A stretch of 64,000 nt of DNA, from NCBI GenBank assembly GCA_963840545.1, contig CAWIZE010000014.1, forward strand, positions 1 through 64,000. The letters are read 5' to 3'. Position numbers and translations under genes: made by a program. Shown one piece after another: positions 8,350 to 17,204 of the stretch (position 1 is the first letter of the stretch; the number at the start of each line of letters is the position of its first letter). This stretch comes from JAKAWQ01 sp963840545. GTDB lineage: Bacteria > Pseudomonadota > Alphaproteobacteria > Acetobacterales > Acetobacteraceae. A model generated the notes under the pieces. The model saw nothing but the letters and a program-made list of their open reading frames with translations. It was not told where the DNA came from and did no database searches.

Positions 8350-9261
8350 CTAGGCAGGGAAGAGGCTTGCGGCGTTGCCGCAAAGCCCTTCCAGCAGCCG
8401 CTCGATGCCTTGCTGGAGGGATCCGAACCCCGCCAGGCGCTCGATCCGCTCCTCGTCCATATAGAGATCCCGCGCGATCTCGATCTGCAAGGCGTGCACG
8501 CCCTCGCGCGGGCGGCCGTAATGGCGGGTGATATAGCCGCCGGAATAGGGGTCGTTGCGGCGCACGCGGTAGCCGAGGCCGATCAGGATCTCCTCGATGA
8601 GCCGGACCGCGGGCTCGGCGCAGGTCGTGCCATGGGCATCGCCGAGCACGAAATCGACCCGCCTGCCGCCATGAACGGCAGGCGCGGGCATCGAGTGGCA
8701 GTCGATCAGGAGGCAGGCGCCGAAGGAATTGCGGGTCTCGGCGATGAGGGCGGCGAGCGAGGCGTGGAAAGGCTCCCAGCAGCAGCGGACGCGCGCCTCG
8801 GCCTCGGCGAAGGAGAGCTTGTCGCGGTAGATCGCCGAGCCGGAGGCGACGATGCGGGCAATGGTGCCGAGGCCGGCGCCGATGCGCGGGCTCGCGCTGT
8901 TCACCCAAGGAGGCAGGGGCTCGGCGAACATCTCCGGGTCGAGCTCCCATCGCTCGCGGTTGGCGTCGCAGAAGGCGCGCGGGAAGGAGGCGGCGAGCAG
9001 GGGCGCGCCGTGGCGCGGGGCGGCGGCGAAGAGCTCGTCGACGAAGCTGTCCTCGCTGCGGCGCAAGCTGAGGGGGTCGAGGCGGGCGGCGGCGAGGAAG
9101 GCGGGCGCATAATCGCGGCCCGAATGGGGCGAGGCGAAGACCAGCGGCGCGGACTGGCGCACCGGGCGGTGCAGCGCGAAGGGGGGCGAAGCGGCGCGGG
9201 CCGCGGGGGGCGGCAGATCCATCAGGCCCGGAAGTGAAGCCGCTCGGCGGCGGCTTGTCAT
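8350..9261 (-). CDS. N-formylglutamate amidohydrolase family protein
   Basis: A 303-residue zinc hydrolase of the FGase family, which in histidine breakdown cleaves N-formyl-L-glutamate to formate and glutamate. Family motifs seen are FASPHSGRDYAPAFL (metal ligands), SEDSFVDELFAAAP, LIDCHSMPAPA and NDPYSGGYITRHYGRPREG, followed by ALQIEIARDLYMDE. The ATG at 9261 (MTSRRRAASLPGL) was chosen. The frame extends further, but only through the antisense of the tRNA-Val gene, so that extension is spurious. No other hut genes are near. Paralogues exist that are not part of histidine catabolism, so the pathway is left open. Confidence 0.85.
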   Translation of the reverse strand: MTSRRRAASLPGLMDLPPPAARAASPPFALHRPVRQSAPLVFASPHSGRDYAPAFLAAARLDPLSLRRSEDSFVDELFAAAPRHGAPLLAASFPRAFCDANRERWELDPEMFAEPLPPWVNSASPRIGAGLGTIARIVASGSAIYRDKLSFAEAEARVRCCWEPFHASLAALIAETRNSFGACLLIDCHSMPAPAVHGGRRVDFVLGDAHGTTCAEPAVRLIEEILIGLGYRVRRNDPYSGGYITRHYGRPREGVHALQIEIARDLYMDEERIERLAGFGSLQQGIERLLEGLCGNAASLFPA

Positions 9262-9311
9262 CAGGGAACAACCTTGCCGGCGCTTCCGGGCGCGGGCTAG
9301 AAGCCGGACGG

Positions 9312-9386
9312 GGGCGCGTAGCTCAGCGGGAGAGCACCACCTTGACACGGTGGGGGTCACAGGTTCGATCCCTGTCGCGCCCACCA
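9312..9386 (+). tRNA. tRNA-Val (anticodon GAC)
   Basis: A complete cloverleaf of 75 nt including an encoded CCA. The acceptor stem GGGCGCG pairs with CGCGCCC, with discriminator A. The D arm contains GCTCAGCGGGAGAGC, the anticodon arm CCACCTTGACACGGTGG has GAC in the loop, and the T arm is ACAGGTTCGATCCCTGT. It is divergent from the amidohydrolase gene and stands alone. No integrase or duplicated 3' end was seen nearby. Confidence 0.97.
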
Positions 9387-9484
9387 GGGAAGCGGCCTTT
9401 TGGAGCCGCCGGCCGGCTCAGCAGAGCGGCGCCCACTCCGGCGGGGGCGCTGAAGGCGAAGCCGGAGAGCCCGTCCACGAAGCC

Positions 9485-9516
9485 GAGACGAAGCCCGAGA
9501 CGAAGCCCGAGACGAC
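9485..9516. repeat. 12-bp tandem repeat, about 2.7 copies
   Basis: The unit gagacgaagccc is repeated at 9485 and 9497, with a partial third copy from 9509. It is non-coding and lies downstream of the tRNA. Confidence 0.85.
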
Positions 9517-9606
9517 GAGCGCGAGACTGATCGCCGCGAGGTCCGCGCCCTGCTGATGCCGGCCCGGCTCGTCGATCGGTGAGGGGGGATCGCAAAAGCG
9601 GCGGCG

Positions 9607-9665
9607 GGCGCTTCATTGGGCGCGCTTCATTGGGTGCGCTTCATGGGCGCGCTTCATGGGCGCGA
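9607..9665. repeat. Degenerate 12-15-bp tandem repeat, four copies
   Basis: Four successive copies of a ggcgcgcttcattg-like unit, with small length differences, end about 95 bp upstream of the next start codon. This is the second, unrelated tandem block in the same intergenic gap. Confidence 0.8.
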
Positions 9666-9761
9666 TCGCAACAAGTCGGTTCACAGCCGCACCGATCACC
9701 CCTAGCATGCCAAGGTTGCGGATCGGCCGGGATCCAGGACCTGCGGTTGGGGAGGAAATCA

Positions 9762-12276
9762 GTGACGACACGTCGGGCGTTTCTCGGCTTTGCCGCGTTC
9801 GGCGTCGGCGCGTTCGGCGCCGGCGGGTTGCTCGGGGGCTTTCGCCAGAATGCGCTGGCCGCGGAGGCAGCCCCGCTGATCGAGGGCGTCGGCGCCGCGT
9901 GCCGGCGGCTCGCACCGCTCGGCTGGCGCCAGCTCCTGCTCGAGGCGACCGGCGGCGCGCTCGACATCACGGCCGCCGACCTCAGGGCCGAGCTCACCAA
10001 GCCGCTCGCGCGGATCGACCGCAGCTACCCGGGCTTCGCCGATTTCGATGTCGCCGGCGTCCGCGCGATCAGCCGCGGCAATCCGGACCGCAGCCTGCTC
10101 TACCACGCCTTCGCCTCGCCCGGCGTCGTTGCCAACCGCGCCGGCGCCGCACTCGGCAGCTTCCCCACGCTCGCCGAGATCGAGGCGGTCGAGAATTTCG
10201 TCTATGGCGCCGAGCCGCCGAGCATCGGCGAGCTGCAGAGTCGCGCCGAAGGGCGCGCCCTCGGCATCGCGGTCTATGCGCTCCAGTATCGCAACACGCC
10301 GCTCTCGGTGCACGGCCAGCACGCCGAGCTTTGCTTCGCCCGCGCCGGCATCGCCCGCCTCGGCTCGATCGAGCCCCTCTATGACGCCGAGCGGCGGAAT
10401 TTTACCACCGGCGACCCGGCGCGGCCGTTCGATTTCCGGGTCTTCCCGCGCCGCTTCGCCGCCTACATCGCGGTCAAGGCGGACGGCGCGCATGGCAGCT
10501 TCGGCCCGCAGGACGCTCTTCCGGGCGATCGGGATCTCGCGTTCTGGGTGCCGATCCACAAGCTCTTCAGCGGCCCCGAATGCATCGCCGGGCGCGACTC
10601 TCGATCTCGAGCTCGCCTGCGGGCTGCGCAACGACGAGCTGGCCCAGTTCCACCGCTTCCTCGCGCTCAACGGATTGCAGAACAACTGGGGTGGCGAGGA
10701 CCTCGAGCAATTCCCGTTCGTGATCAAGGACGAGATGATCGGATCGCTCTCGCGGCGGGCGGATTTCGGTTTCGGCGTGCTCGAGCCGCGCCCCTCGCCG
10801 CTCACCGTCGCCGCGGAATACCAAGGCCTGCCGCTCACCTTTCCGGTCGACGGGCGCTACACCTCGGAACCCGACGGCCTCCAATTCTCGTCCCTCCAGA
10901 TCCTCCCGGCAAGCGAGACGGGTCCCGAGCCCCGTTACATCCAGGACGCGGCGCAGAGCACCCAGAGGCCCGCTCCCGAATACCTCAATATCCGCCACCG
11001 GCTGCTGGCGAACGGCGAGATCGACAATCTCAACCTGCGCCCCGATATGATGGAGATCATCCGCCAGGGCGGCTACCAGACCCTGCACTATATCGATTTT
11101 TCGGGCGACGGATGGATCGCGGCGCGCTGCCCGCAGCTCGAAGACACGATCACCGAGCGGATGCCCGCCTACTGCATGGTCGGGCTGCCGGATTTCTTCC
11201 CCGACGTGACGCAGCGCGGGCTGATGCAGTGGTGGCAGAACAGCGTGCCGGAGCCGGTGCGCGCCGCGCTCTGGGCGATCCCGCCTTATGTCCTCTCGCA
11301 GACGCGGATCGCCGCGAACGTCACCCTGCCCGTGGCATTCAGCCTCGAGGACACGACGATCACCGCGATCGTTTCGCAACCGGTGGATGCGTCGGGTCCC
11401 GTCCAGTCGCCCAACGGTCCGGTGGCCGACGCCAAGGTCGGGCTGCCGGACGGCTCTCCGGGACTGTTCGATCCCGGCTGGGACACCAGCCAGGGCATCT
11501 ACTTCACCGATCCAAGGCGGAAACTGCAAAAATTCCTCGCCGGCTACGGCCTCGGCTCGCCCTTCGTGGAGGACGCCAAGCTTTGCGCCGCGCTCGGCAA
11601 TTACTGGCCGGCCGCGGCGCCGGACGCAACGCGGGTCTTCCAGCCCGCCAAGCGGCTCGGCGGGGAGCTCTACCCCTACCCGACGAGCACGCCGCTCACC
11701 GACGAGGAGATCGGCAGCGCGGCGCTCGCCGACGGGAAGTTCATGCCGTGGGACGGCGTGCGCGGCCCGGTCTTGCGCATCATCGGCGGGCGGACGGTCG
11801 TCGCCTATAGCGACGAGCTGCGGGTCGATTATATCGACCTCGCCGGGACGATGACGGCGGCGCTGACCGCGCGCATCGATGCGGCGGAGTACCAAACGCG
11901 CACGCTTGCCATGGAGGCCGTTTATTGGAGCCTCGGCATCCACGACCCCGACTTCTTCAAGCATGAGGACGCGCAGACGGCGGTGCCGAAGATCCTCCGC
12001 GCCAAGGCGGCCTGGGCGGTGCTGTCGTTCCGCGTGGCGGGCGCGGACGATCCCGACGTGGCGGCGGCCGAGCAGGCGACCGGCGTGACCCTCGCGGGCG
12101 CGCGGCGCTATCGCTTCCAGGTCTATCGGTGGGGCGAGCAGAGCCCCGATCCGGACGATATGCGCATCGTCCTCGTCGAGGTGCTCGAGCAGGCGATCGC
12201 CTGCGTCTGCGGGAACACGGTGTTGTTGCGGCGGGACAACGGGGCGTGGGCGGCGGACACATCGATGCCGACGTAA
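9762..12276 (+). pseudogene. Tat-type exported protein of unrecognised family, reading frame broken by a one-base shift
   Basis: A GTG start six bases after GGAGG opens with MTTRRAFLGFAAFGVGAFGAGG, a twin-arginine-like signal. The first frame runs to ...FSGPECIAG at about 10592 and then turns into Arg-rich nonsense. Skipping one base near 10593 gives ATLDLELACGLRNDELAQF and a clean frame to the stop at 12276. The joined product would be about 837 residues, with motifs such as YIDFSGDGWIAARCPQL, GLPDFFPDVTQRGL, DPGWDTSQGIYFTDP and DAKLCAALGNYWPAAAPD. I do not recognise the family. The 3' end overlaps a LodB-like flavoprotein. LodB proteins mature the quinone cofactor of LodA/GoxA oxidases, so a modified exported oxidase is conceivable, but no LodA signature is visible. 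The shift may be a real mutation or an assembly error. Confidence 0.7.
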
Positions 12277-13274
12277 TCGTCGTCGGCGGCGGCCCGGGGG
12301 GCGCGGCCGCCGCGATCGCCGCGGCGAGCCGTGGTCTCGCCGTCGTGCTCTGCGAGCGCGAGGAAATTTTCGCCGACCGGCCGGGCGAAACGCTGCATCC
12401 CGGGCTGGTGCCGCTGCTCGGGCAGCTCGGGCTGGCGGAGCGGCTCGCGCCCTTCGTCCATGCCCGCCACGCGGGGATCTGGGTCGAGTGGGGCGGGCCG
12501 CGCGCCTTCACCGAATTCGGCGGCGATGCGCGCGGCCCGTGGGATGGGTTTCATGTCCGGCGCGCCGATTTCGACGAGCTCCTGCTCGCGCGTGCGCGCG
12601 AGGCCGGCGTCGCGGTGCGCCGGCCGTCTGCGGTCACCGGCGTGCTCGGGGACAACGGCATGGTGCGCGGCGTCATGACGGCAGAGGGGCCGCTCGCGGC
12701 GCGCCTGGTGGTCGATGCGAGCGGACGGGCGCGCTGGCTCGCCCGCGCGCTCGGCATCGCAAGCCCGGCGCGCTCGCCGCGCTTCATCGCCCGCTACGGC
12801 TATGCCGAGGGCTCGTGCCCGGCGCGCGACGCGGCGCCGTTGCTCAGGGGCGATGCCACCGGCTGGACCTGGACGGCGCGGGTCTGGGGAAAAACCTACC
12901 AATGGACACGGCTTTCCTTCGGCGCGCTGCCGCGCGGCGGGTTTCTGCCCGACGAGTTCCGCGACCTCGCACCGCTCGCGCGCTCAAGGGGCGCGGACGT
13001 GACCTGGCGGATCGCCCTGCGGACGGCCGGGCCTGGCTGGTTCATGGTCGGCGACGCGGCCGCCGTGCTCGATCCGACCTCGGCGCACGGCGTGCTCAAG
13101 GCGATCATGTCCGGGATCGCCGCCGGCGATCTTGCCGCCGGGGTGCTGGCGGGCCGGCTGCCGGCCGAGGCGAGCGCCGCTTCCTATCACGACTGGCTCG
13201 ATGGATGGTTCGCGCAGGATGCCGCGCAGCTCACCCGGTTCTATCGCCGCCTCAAGGCCTCGCTCTTCGCGTGA
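12246..13274 (+). CDS. FAD-dependent oxidoreductase, LodB/tryptophan-halogenase-like
   Basis: A flavoprotein of about 342 residues. The dinucleotide fold DADVIVVGGGPGGAAAA is at the N-terminus, GETLHPGLVPLLGQLGL follows, and GPGWFMVGDAAAVLDPTS is the second FAD motif near the C-terminus. The GTG at 12246 is the only sensible start. It lies 31 bp inside the 3' end of the preceding gene, so the two are translationally linked. In LodA/LodB and GoxA/GoxB systems a flavoprotein of this type makes the cysteine tryptophylquinone of its partner. By that analogy this enzyme may modify the protein encoded upstream. This is inference; it could also act on a small molecule. Confidence 0.78.
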   Translation: MGGGHIDADVIVVGGGPGGAAAAIAAASRGLAVVLCEREEIFADRPGETLHPGLVPLLGQLGLAERLAPFVHARHAGIWVEWGGPRAFTEFGGDARGPWDGFHVRRADFDELLLARAREAGVAVRRPSAVTGVLGDNGMVRGVMTAEGPLAARLVVDASGRARWLARALGIASPARSPRFIARYGYAEGSCPARDAAPLLRGDATGWTWTARVWGKTYQWTRLSFGALPRGGFLPDEFRDLAPLARSRGADVTWRIALRTAGPGWFMVGDAAAVLDPTSAHGVLKAIMSGIAAGDLAAGVLAGRLPAEASAASYHDWLDGWFAQDAAQLTRFYRRLKASLFA

Positions 13275-13352
13275 CTCGCCCTGCTGCGGGGCGGCGGCGT
13301 AGGGTTGCGGCAGCGCTTCGGGCCGAGGAGCGGAGCATGGGAGGAGATCCGG

Positions 13353-14189
13353 GTGAGCAACAGCCTCGAGGTAGACGCGCTTTCCGGCGCGCTCGGCGCC
13401 GAGATCGGCGGGGTGGATCTCGCCGGCCCGCTCGATGACGCAACGATCGCGGCGATCCGCCGCGTGTGGCTCGAATTCGGGGTCGTCTTCTTCCGCGGCC
13501 AGGACCTGCCCGAGGCGCAATTCCTCGCCTTCGCCCGGCACTTCGGCGCGGTGATCGAATATCCCTTCGTCAAGGGGCTCGCGGGCTTTCCCGAGATCAT
13601 CCCGGTGGTCAAGCTCGAGCATGAGCGCGTCAATTTCGGCGGCATCTGGCATTCGGACACGAGCTATCTCGAACTCCCGCCGATGGCCACGATGCTGATC
13701 GCGCGCGAGGTTCCGCCGCGCGGCGGGGACACGCTGTTCGCCAGCGCCACCCTCGCCTACGAGACGCTGTCTGCGGGCATGCGCCGGATGCTCGACGGGC
13801 TCGTCGCCGTCAACAGCTCGGCCAAGGCCGATGTCTCGCGCACGCGCGAGGATCGGGTGCGGGCGAGCCTGCGGCCCGATGCCAAGGCGGAATATTCGGC
13901 CGAGCACCCGGTGGTGCGCACCCATCCCGAGACCGGGCGCAAGGCGCTCTACGTCAATATCGGCCACACGCTCCGCTTCCGCGACATGACGGAGGCGGAG
14001 AGCGCGCCGCTCCTTTCCTATCTCTTCGCCCACCAGGCGCGGCCCGAATTCACCTGCCGCTTCCGCTGGCGGCCGGGCTCGCTCGCGTTCTGGGACAATC
14101 GCTGCACGCTGCACAACCCGGTCAACGACTATCACGGCCAGCGGCGCGTGATGCACCGGATCACGCTCGCGGGCGAGACGCCACGCTGA
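13353..14189 (+). CDS. TauD/TfdA-family Fe(II)/2-oxoglutarate dioxygenase
   Basis: A 278-residue non-haem iron dioxygenase. The metal site is H-x-D in GGIWHSDTSYLELPP, with the distal histidine in RVMHRITLAGE. The 2-oxoglutarate-binding arginine lies shortly after, and FYDGxxL-like architecture is replaced here by FFRGQDLPEAQFLAFARHFG. The GTG at 13353 follows GAGGAG with good spacing and gives the normal family length of about 280. It lies 78 bp downstream of the flavoprotein on the same strand and may be cotranscribed. Family members oxidise sulfonates, aryloxyalkanoates, carnitine precursors and others; the substrate is not assigned. Confidence 0.88.
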   Translation: MSNSLEVDALSGALGAEIGGVDLAGPLDDATIAAIRRVWLEFGVVFFRGQDLPEAQFLAFARHFGAVIEYPFVKGLAGFPEIIPVVKLEHERVNFGGIWHSDTSYLELPPMATMLIAREVPPRGGDTLFASATLAYETLSAGMRRMLDGLVAVNSSAKADVSRTREDRVRASLRPDAKAEYSAEHPVVRTHPETGRKALYVNIGHTLRFRDMTEAESAPLLSYLFAHQARPEFTCRFRWRPGSLAFWDNRCTLHNPVNDYHGQRRVMHRITLAGETPR

Positions 14190-14213
14190 GCCGGCTGCGC
14201 GATCGGCCGGCGC

Positions 14214-16109
14214 CTACAGCCAGGGCGTTGCCGCGACGACGACGAGCGCGAGCAGCAGGGCGCCGAGATATTTCCATACCGGGCCGATGGCATCGTCGGG
14301 ATTGACCCGGCCGATCACGCAGGCGGAGTAGAACCCGACCCCGAACGGGGGTGAAAAAAGCCCGATGCTCATCGCGACGATGACGACGATCCCGTAATGC
14401 ACCTCGGCGATGCCGAGCGATCGGGCAACCGGCAGCAGCATCGGGGCAAAGAGCAGAATCGCCGGCAGGCCTTCCAGGACATTGCCGAGCAGGACGAACA
14501 CGATGACGGTGATCGCCATGAAGCCGGCGGCGCCCCCGGGAACTCCGGCCATGAACGTCACCAGATCGGCGGAGAAGCCGGACTGGGTGAGCGCCCAGGC
14601 CATGCTCGTGGCGGCGCCGATGACGAAGAGGATCGCGCCGGAAAGCGCCGCCGTCTCGACCAGCGCGGGATAGATGCGCCGCCATGCGACGGGGCGGTAG
14701 AGGACGACGCCGATGATGGCGGCATAGGCGATGCCGAGCGTCGAAACCTCGGTCGCGGTGGCGATGCCGTCCACCACCGCCCAGCGGATGAAGACCGGCA
14801 GGGCCAGCGCCGGCAGGGCTTTCAGGAAGGTCGAAAAAATCCGGCGGACATCGAGGCGCTGCGCGGGCGGCGCCTCGCCCCGCGAGCGCATGACGACGAC
14901 GACGAGCAGCGCGGCGGCGAGGATCAGGGCGGGCACCAGGCCGGCCGCGAAGAGCGCGGAGATGGAAACGCCGGTGACCGAGCCCAGGGTGATCAGGGCG
15001 AGGCTCGGCGGGATCGTATCGGCCATCGCCGCGGCGGAGGAGAGCAGCGCCACCGACTCGCCGGGGCGCGCCCCGTGCCGCTTCATCTCCGGAAAAAGGG
15101 CGGGCGCGATCGCCGCCATGTCGGCGGCCTTCGAGCCTGAAATGCCGGAGACGAGCAGCATCGCCCCGATCAGCACATAATTGAGCCCGCCGCGCACCGT
15201 GCCGAGGAGGGAGGCAAGAAAGCTCACCATCGAGCGGGCAAGGCCGGTCAGCTCGATCAGCAGGCCGAGAAAGACGAACATCGGCACGGCGAGCAGCACC
15301 GGTTCCGACATCCCCTGGTCGATGCGGTTGACGACGACGCTCAAGGGAACGCTGGTGGCGAGCGTGAGATAGGAGATCGCCGCGATGCCGAAGGCGAACC
15401 CGATCGGCACGCCGAGCGCGATCGCGGCGCCGACCAGGCCGACGAAAAAGACCACGAGATTGTAATTGCCCAGCGCCAGCAGCAGTGGCGTTGCCAGCCA
15501 GAACGAAGCCGCCACGACGAGGGCGATCCCGATCGCGCCGATGGCACGGCGCGGCGAACCCGCCTGCAGCATGCGCCGGACGGCGATGAGCAGCATCAGC
15601 AGCGCCCCGGTCGCGATCGCGGCGCCGCGGAAACTGTCCGGGATGTTGAGGCTCGGGATGGTGGTGCTCCACTCCTCCCCGACATAGGTGAATGCCGGGT
15701 CCAGGAGGAGAAGAAGGAAGATCGCGATCGTCGTCGTCGCGACCCCTTCGACCCAGGCGCGGGCGCCCGGCCGGAGCCGCGCGACCAGCCCGGTGAAGCG
15801 CATGTGCCCGCCGCGCCGGAGCGCGATCACCGCGCCCAGCATGGCGAGCCAGAGGAAGAGGCCGGAGGCCGCCTCGTACGACCAGATCAGCGGATGGCGG
15901 AAGACATAGCGGGCGATCACGCTGGCGAGCAGGATGGCGATCTCGATGACGACCAGGGCGGCGGCAGGAATTTCCGTGACGCAGGCGAGGAACCGCTCGC
16001 TCCGCGCGAATGTCGTGCCCGGCGGGCGGGGCGGATCGAGACCCTCGTTCATGCCGCCGTTCATCAACCCCCCGTCCATCAGCCCCCCGTTCATCAACCC
16101 CCCGTTCAT
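14214..16109 (-). CDS. TRAP transporter fused small/large membrane subunits (DctQM)
   Basis: A 631-residue fusion of DctQ (four helices, residues about 30-190) and DctM (about 12 helices). DctM motifs include GVPIGFAFGIAAISYL, SEPVLLAVPMFVFLG, SGISGSKAADMAAIAPALF and GLFSPPFGVGFYSAC. It imports a carboxylate with the Na+ gradient, taking substrate from the DctP protein encoded just upstream. The first ATG shares its A with the TGA of dctP, giving tight translational coupling. The first 20 codons are a tandem repeat (MNGGL four times), so several in-frame ATGs, each preceded by a run of G, could serve as start. Confidence 0.92.
   Translation of the reverse strand: MNGGLMNGGLMDGGLMNGGMNEGLDPPRPPGTTFARSERFLACVTEIPAAALVVIEIAILLASVIARYVFRHPLIWSYEAASGLFLWLAMLGAVIALRRGGHMRFTGLVARLRPGARAWVEGVATTTIAIFLLLLLDPAFTYVGEEWSTTIPSLNIPDSFRGAAIATGALLMLLIAVRRMLQAGSPRRAIGAIGIALVVAASFWLATPLLLALGNYNLVVFFVGLVGAAIALGVPIGFAFGIAAISYLTLATSVPLSVVVNRIDQGMSEPVLLAVPMFVFLGLLIELTGLARSMVSFLASLLGTVRGGLNYVLIGAMLLVSGISGSKAADMAAIAPALFPEMKRHGARPGESVALLSSAAAMADTIPPSLALITLGSVTGVSISALFAAGLVPALILAAALLVVVVMRSRGEAPPAQRLDVRRIFSTFLKALPALALPVFIRWAVVDGIATATEVSTLGIAYAAIIGVVLYRPVAWRRIYPALVETAALSGAILFVIGAATSMAWALTQSGFSADLVTFMAGVPGGAAGFMAITVIVFVLLGNVLEGLPAILLFAPMLLPVARSLGIAEVHYGIVVIVAMSIGLFSPPFGVGFYSACVIGRVNPDDAIGPVWKYLGALLLALVVVAATPWL
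16045..16109. repeat. 15-bp tandem repeat spanning the dctQM start codon
   Basis: On the minus strand the unit ATGAACGGGGGGTTG occurs about four times with minor changes, encoding MNGGL repeats. Each copy supplies both a G-rich ribosome-site-like run and a new in-frame ATG. Confidence 0.9.
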
Positions 16110-17116
16110 CAACCAAGCTTCGCGCCCGACGCCTCCTCGAGCAGCGACCATGCCGCCTCGCCGAACCCCTTGCGCGCATTGGCGTAGTAGCCGGAGGTGC
16201 GAAGCTTCTCGCGGAACGGCGCGGTGTCCACGTCGTTCATCTTGATCCCGGCGGTCTTCAGCGTGTTGATGTAGGAGTCGTTGAGCCGCGCCAGGTCCTG
16301 GCGCTGCGCCAGGCCGCTTTCGTCGAGGTTGCGCTCGGCGATCTGCTGGAGATCGGCAGGCAGCGCGTTCCAGGCCTTGGGATTGACCAGGCACCAGAAG
16401 CCTTGCCACATATGATTGGTGAAGGAACAGTATTTCTGGACTTCGTAGAACTTGGAGGTGACGATCAGCCCGACCGGGTTTTCCTGGCCGTCGACGATGC
16501 CGGTCTGCAACGCCGAATAGACCTCGGGGTACTGCAGGGTCATCGGCGCCGCGCCGAGCGCTTCGAAGAGCCGGTTATAGGCATTGCCGGCAGGGACGCG
16601 GACGGTGAAGCCGGAAAGATCCTGCACCGTGCGGATCGGGTGGGTGCTCGAGGTGATCTCGCGAAACCCGAGATCCCAGATTTTCTCCGTCACATAGAGG
16701 CCGGACTTCATGATGGCGGCACGGATATAGGCGCCGAGCTTGCCGTCCATCGCCGGCCAGACCTGGTCGTAGCTCTTGAAGACGAAGCCGGTGCCGTCGA
16801 GGGCGGCCATCGGGACGACGGAGGAGATCACCAGCCCGCCGATGAGATAGATCTGGACGGCGCCGGAATAGACCTGGTGCAGCAGGTCCGCCTCGCCGCC
16901 CAGCTGGTTGTTCGGGAACAGCAGGAATTTGAGGCGGCCGTTCGATTCGGCGAGAATCCGCTTGGCGGCTTCGCCGAGGCGAATGTTCGTCGGGTGATCG
17001 GGGGCGAGCCCGGTCGCGACCTTGAAGGTGATGGTCGCGGCCCGCGCGCGCGGGGCGAAGGAGAGCGAGCCGGCGGCGGCCGCTCCGATGACCATGTGCC
17101 GGCGCTTGATTTTCAT
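16109..17116 (-). CDS. TRAP transporter substrate-binding protein (DctP family)
   Basis: A 335-residue periplasmic binding protein. The signal MKIKRRHMVIGAAAAGSLSFAPRARA is followed by the DctP fold: KVATGLAPDHPTNIRLGEAA at the start, the arginine-containing ligand region FTVRVPAGNAYNRLFEALGA (the arginine that holds the carboxylate in this family), and YPEVYSALQTGIVDGQENP, a family hallmark. It delivers an organic acid to the DctQM subunit, whose start overlaps its stop. Together with the CoA-lyase, CoA-transferase and lactonase genes upstream, it points to uptake of a sugar-acid or dicarboxylic-acid-like compound that is activated as a CoA ester. The substrate is not known. Confidence 0.93.
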   Translation of the reverse strand: MKIKRRHMVIGAAAAGSLSFAPRARAATITFKVATGLAPDHPTNIRLGEAAKRILAESNGRLKFLLFPNNQLGGEADLLHQVYSGAVQIYLIGGLVISSVVPMAALDGTGFVFKSYDQVWPAMDGKLGAYIRAAIMKSGLYVTEKIWDLGFREITSSTHPIRTVQDLSGFTVRVPAGNAYNRLFEALGAAPMTLQYPEVYSALQTGIVDGQENPVGLIVTSKFYEVQKYCSFTNHMWQGFWCLVNPKAWNALPADLQQIAERNLDESGLAQRQDLARLNDSYINTLKTAGIKMNDVDTAPFREKLRTSGYYANARKGFGEAAWSLLEEASGAKLG

Positions 17117-17131
17117 CGTTTGTCGTTCCTC

Positions 17132-17197
17132 CTCGTTGTGGGTTGCGGCGCTCGGCCGCCCTGGCTCGTTGTGGGTTGCGGCGCTCGGCCGCCCTGG
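17132..17197. repeat. 33-bp perfect tandem duplication in the dctP 5' region
   Basis: The 33-bp unit beginning ctcgttgtgggttgcggc is present twice back to back (17132-17164 and 17165-17197). It fills most of the 88-bp gap between the CitE-like gene and dctP and ends 16 bp from the dctP start codon, so it includes the leader of dctP. Confidence 0.95.
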
Positions 17198-17204
17198 CAG
17201 GGGG

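Larger units (their letters stand above)
9387..9761. other. Intergenic region between tRNA-Val and the exported-protein gene
   Basis: No convincing gene lies in these 375 bp. The region holds two separate blocks of short tandem repeats (see 9485 and 9607). Just before 9762 it carries a strong GGAGG ribosome site for the next gene. The open frames here have repeat-driven composition and no recognisable protein features. Confidence 0.6.

Noticed and set aside
9262..9384. N-terminal extension of the amidohydrolase into the tRNA-Val gene
   Set aside because: The extension (MGATGIEPVTPTVSRW) is the antisense translation of the tRNA, a familiar mis-annotation. The gene starts at 9261.
9312..9386. 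tRNA-Val as a genomic-island attachment site
   Set aside because: No integrase, no duplicated tRNA 3' end and no island boundary were found downstream. The following genes show no sign of recent insertion.
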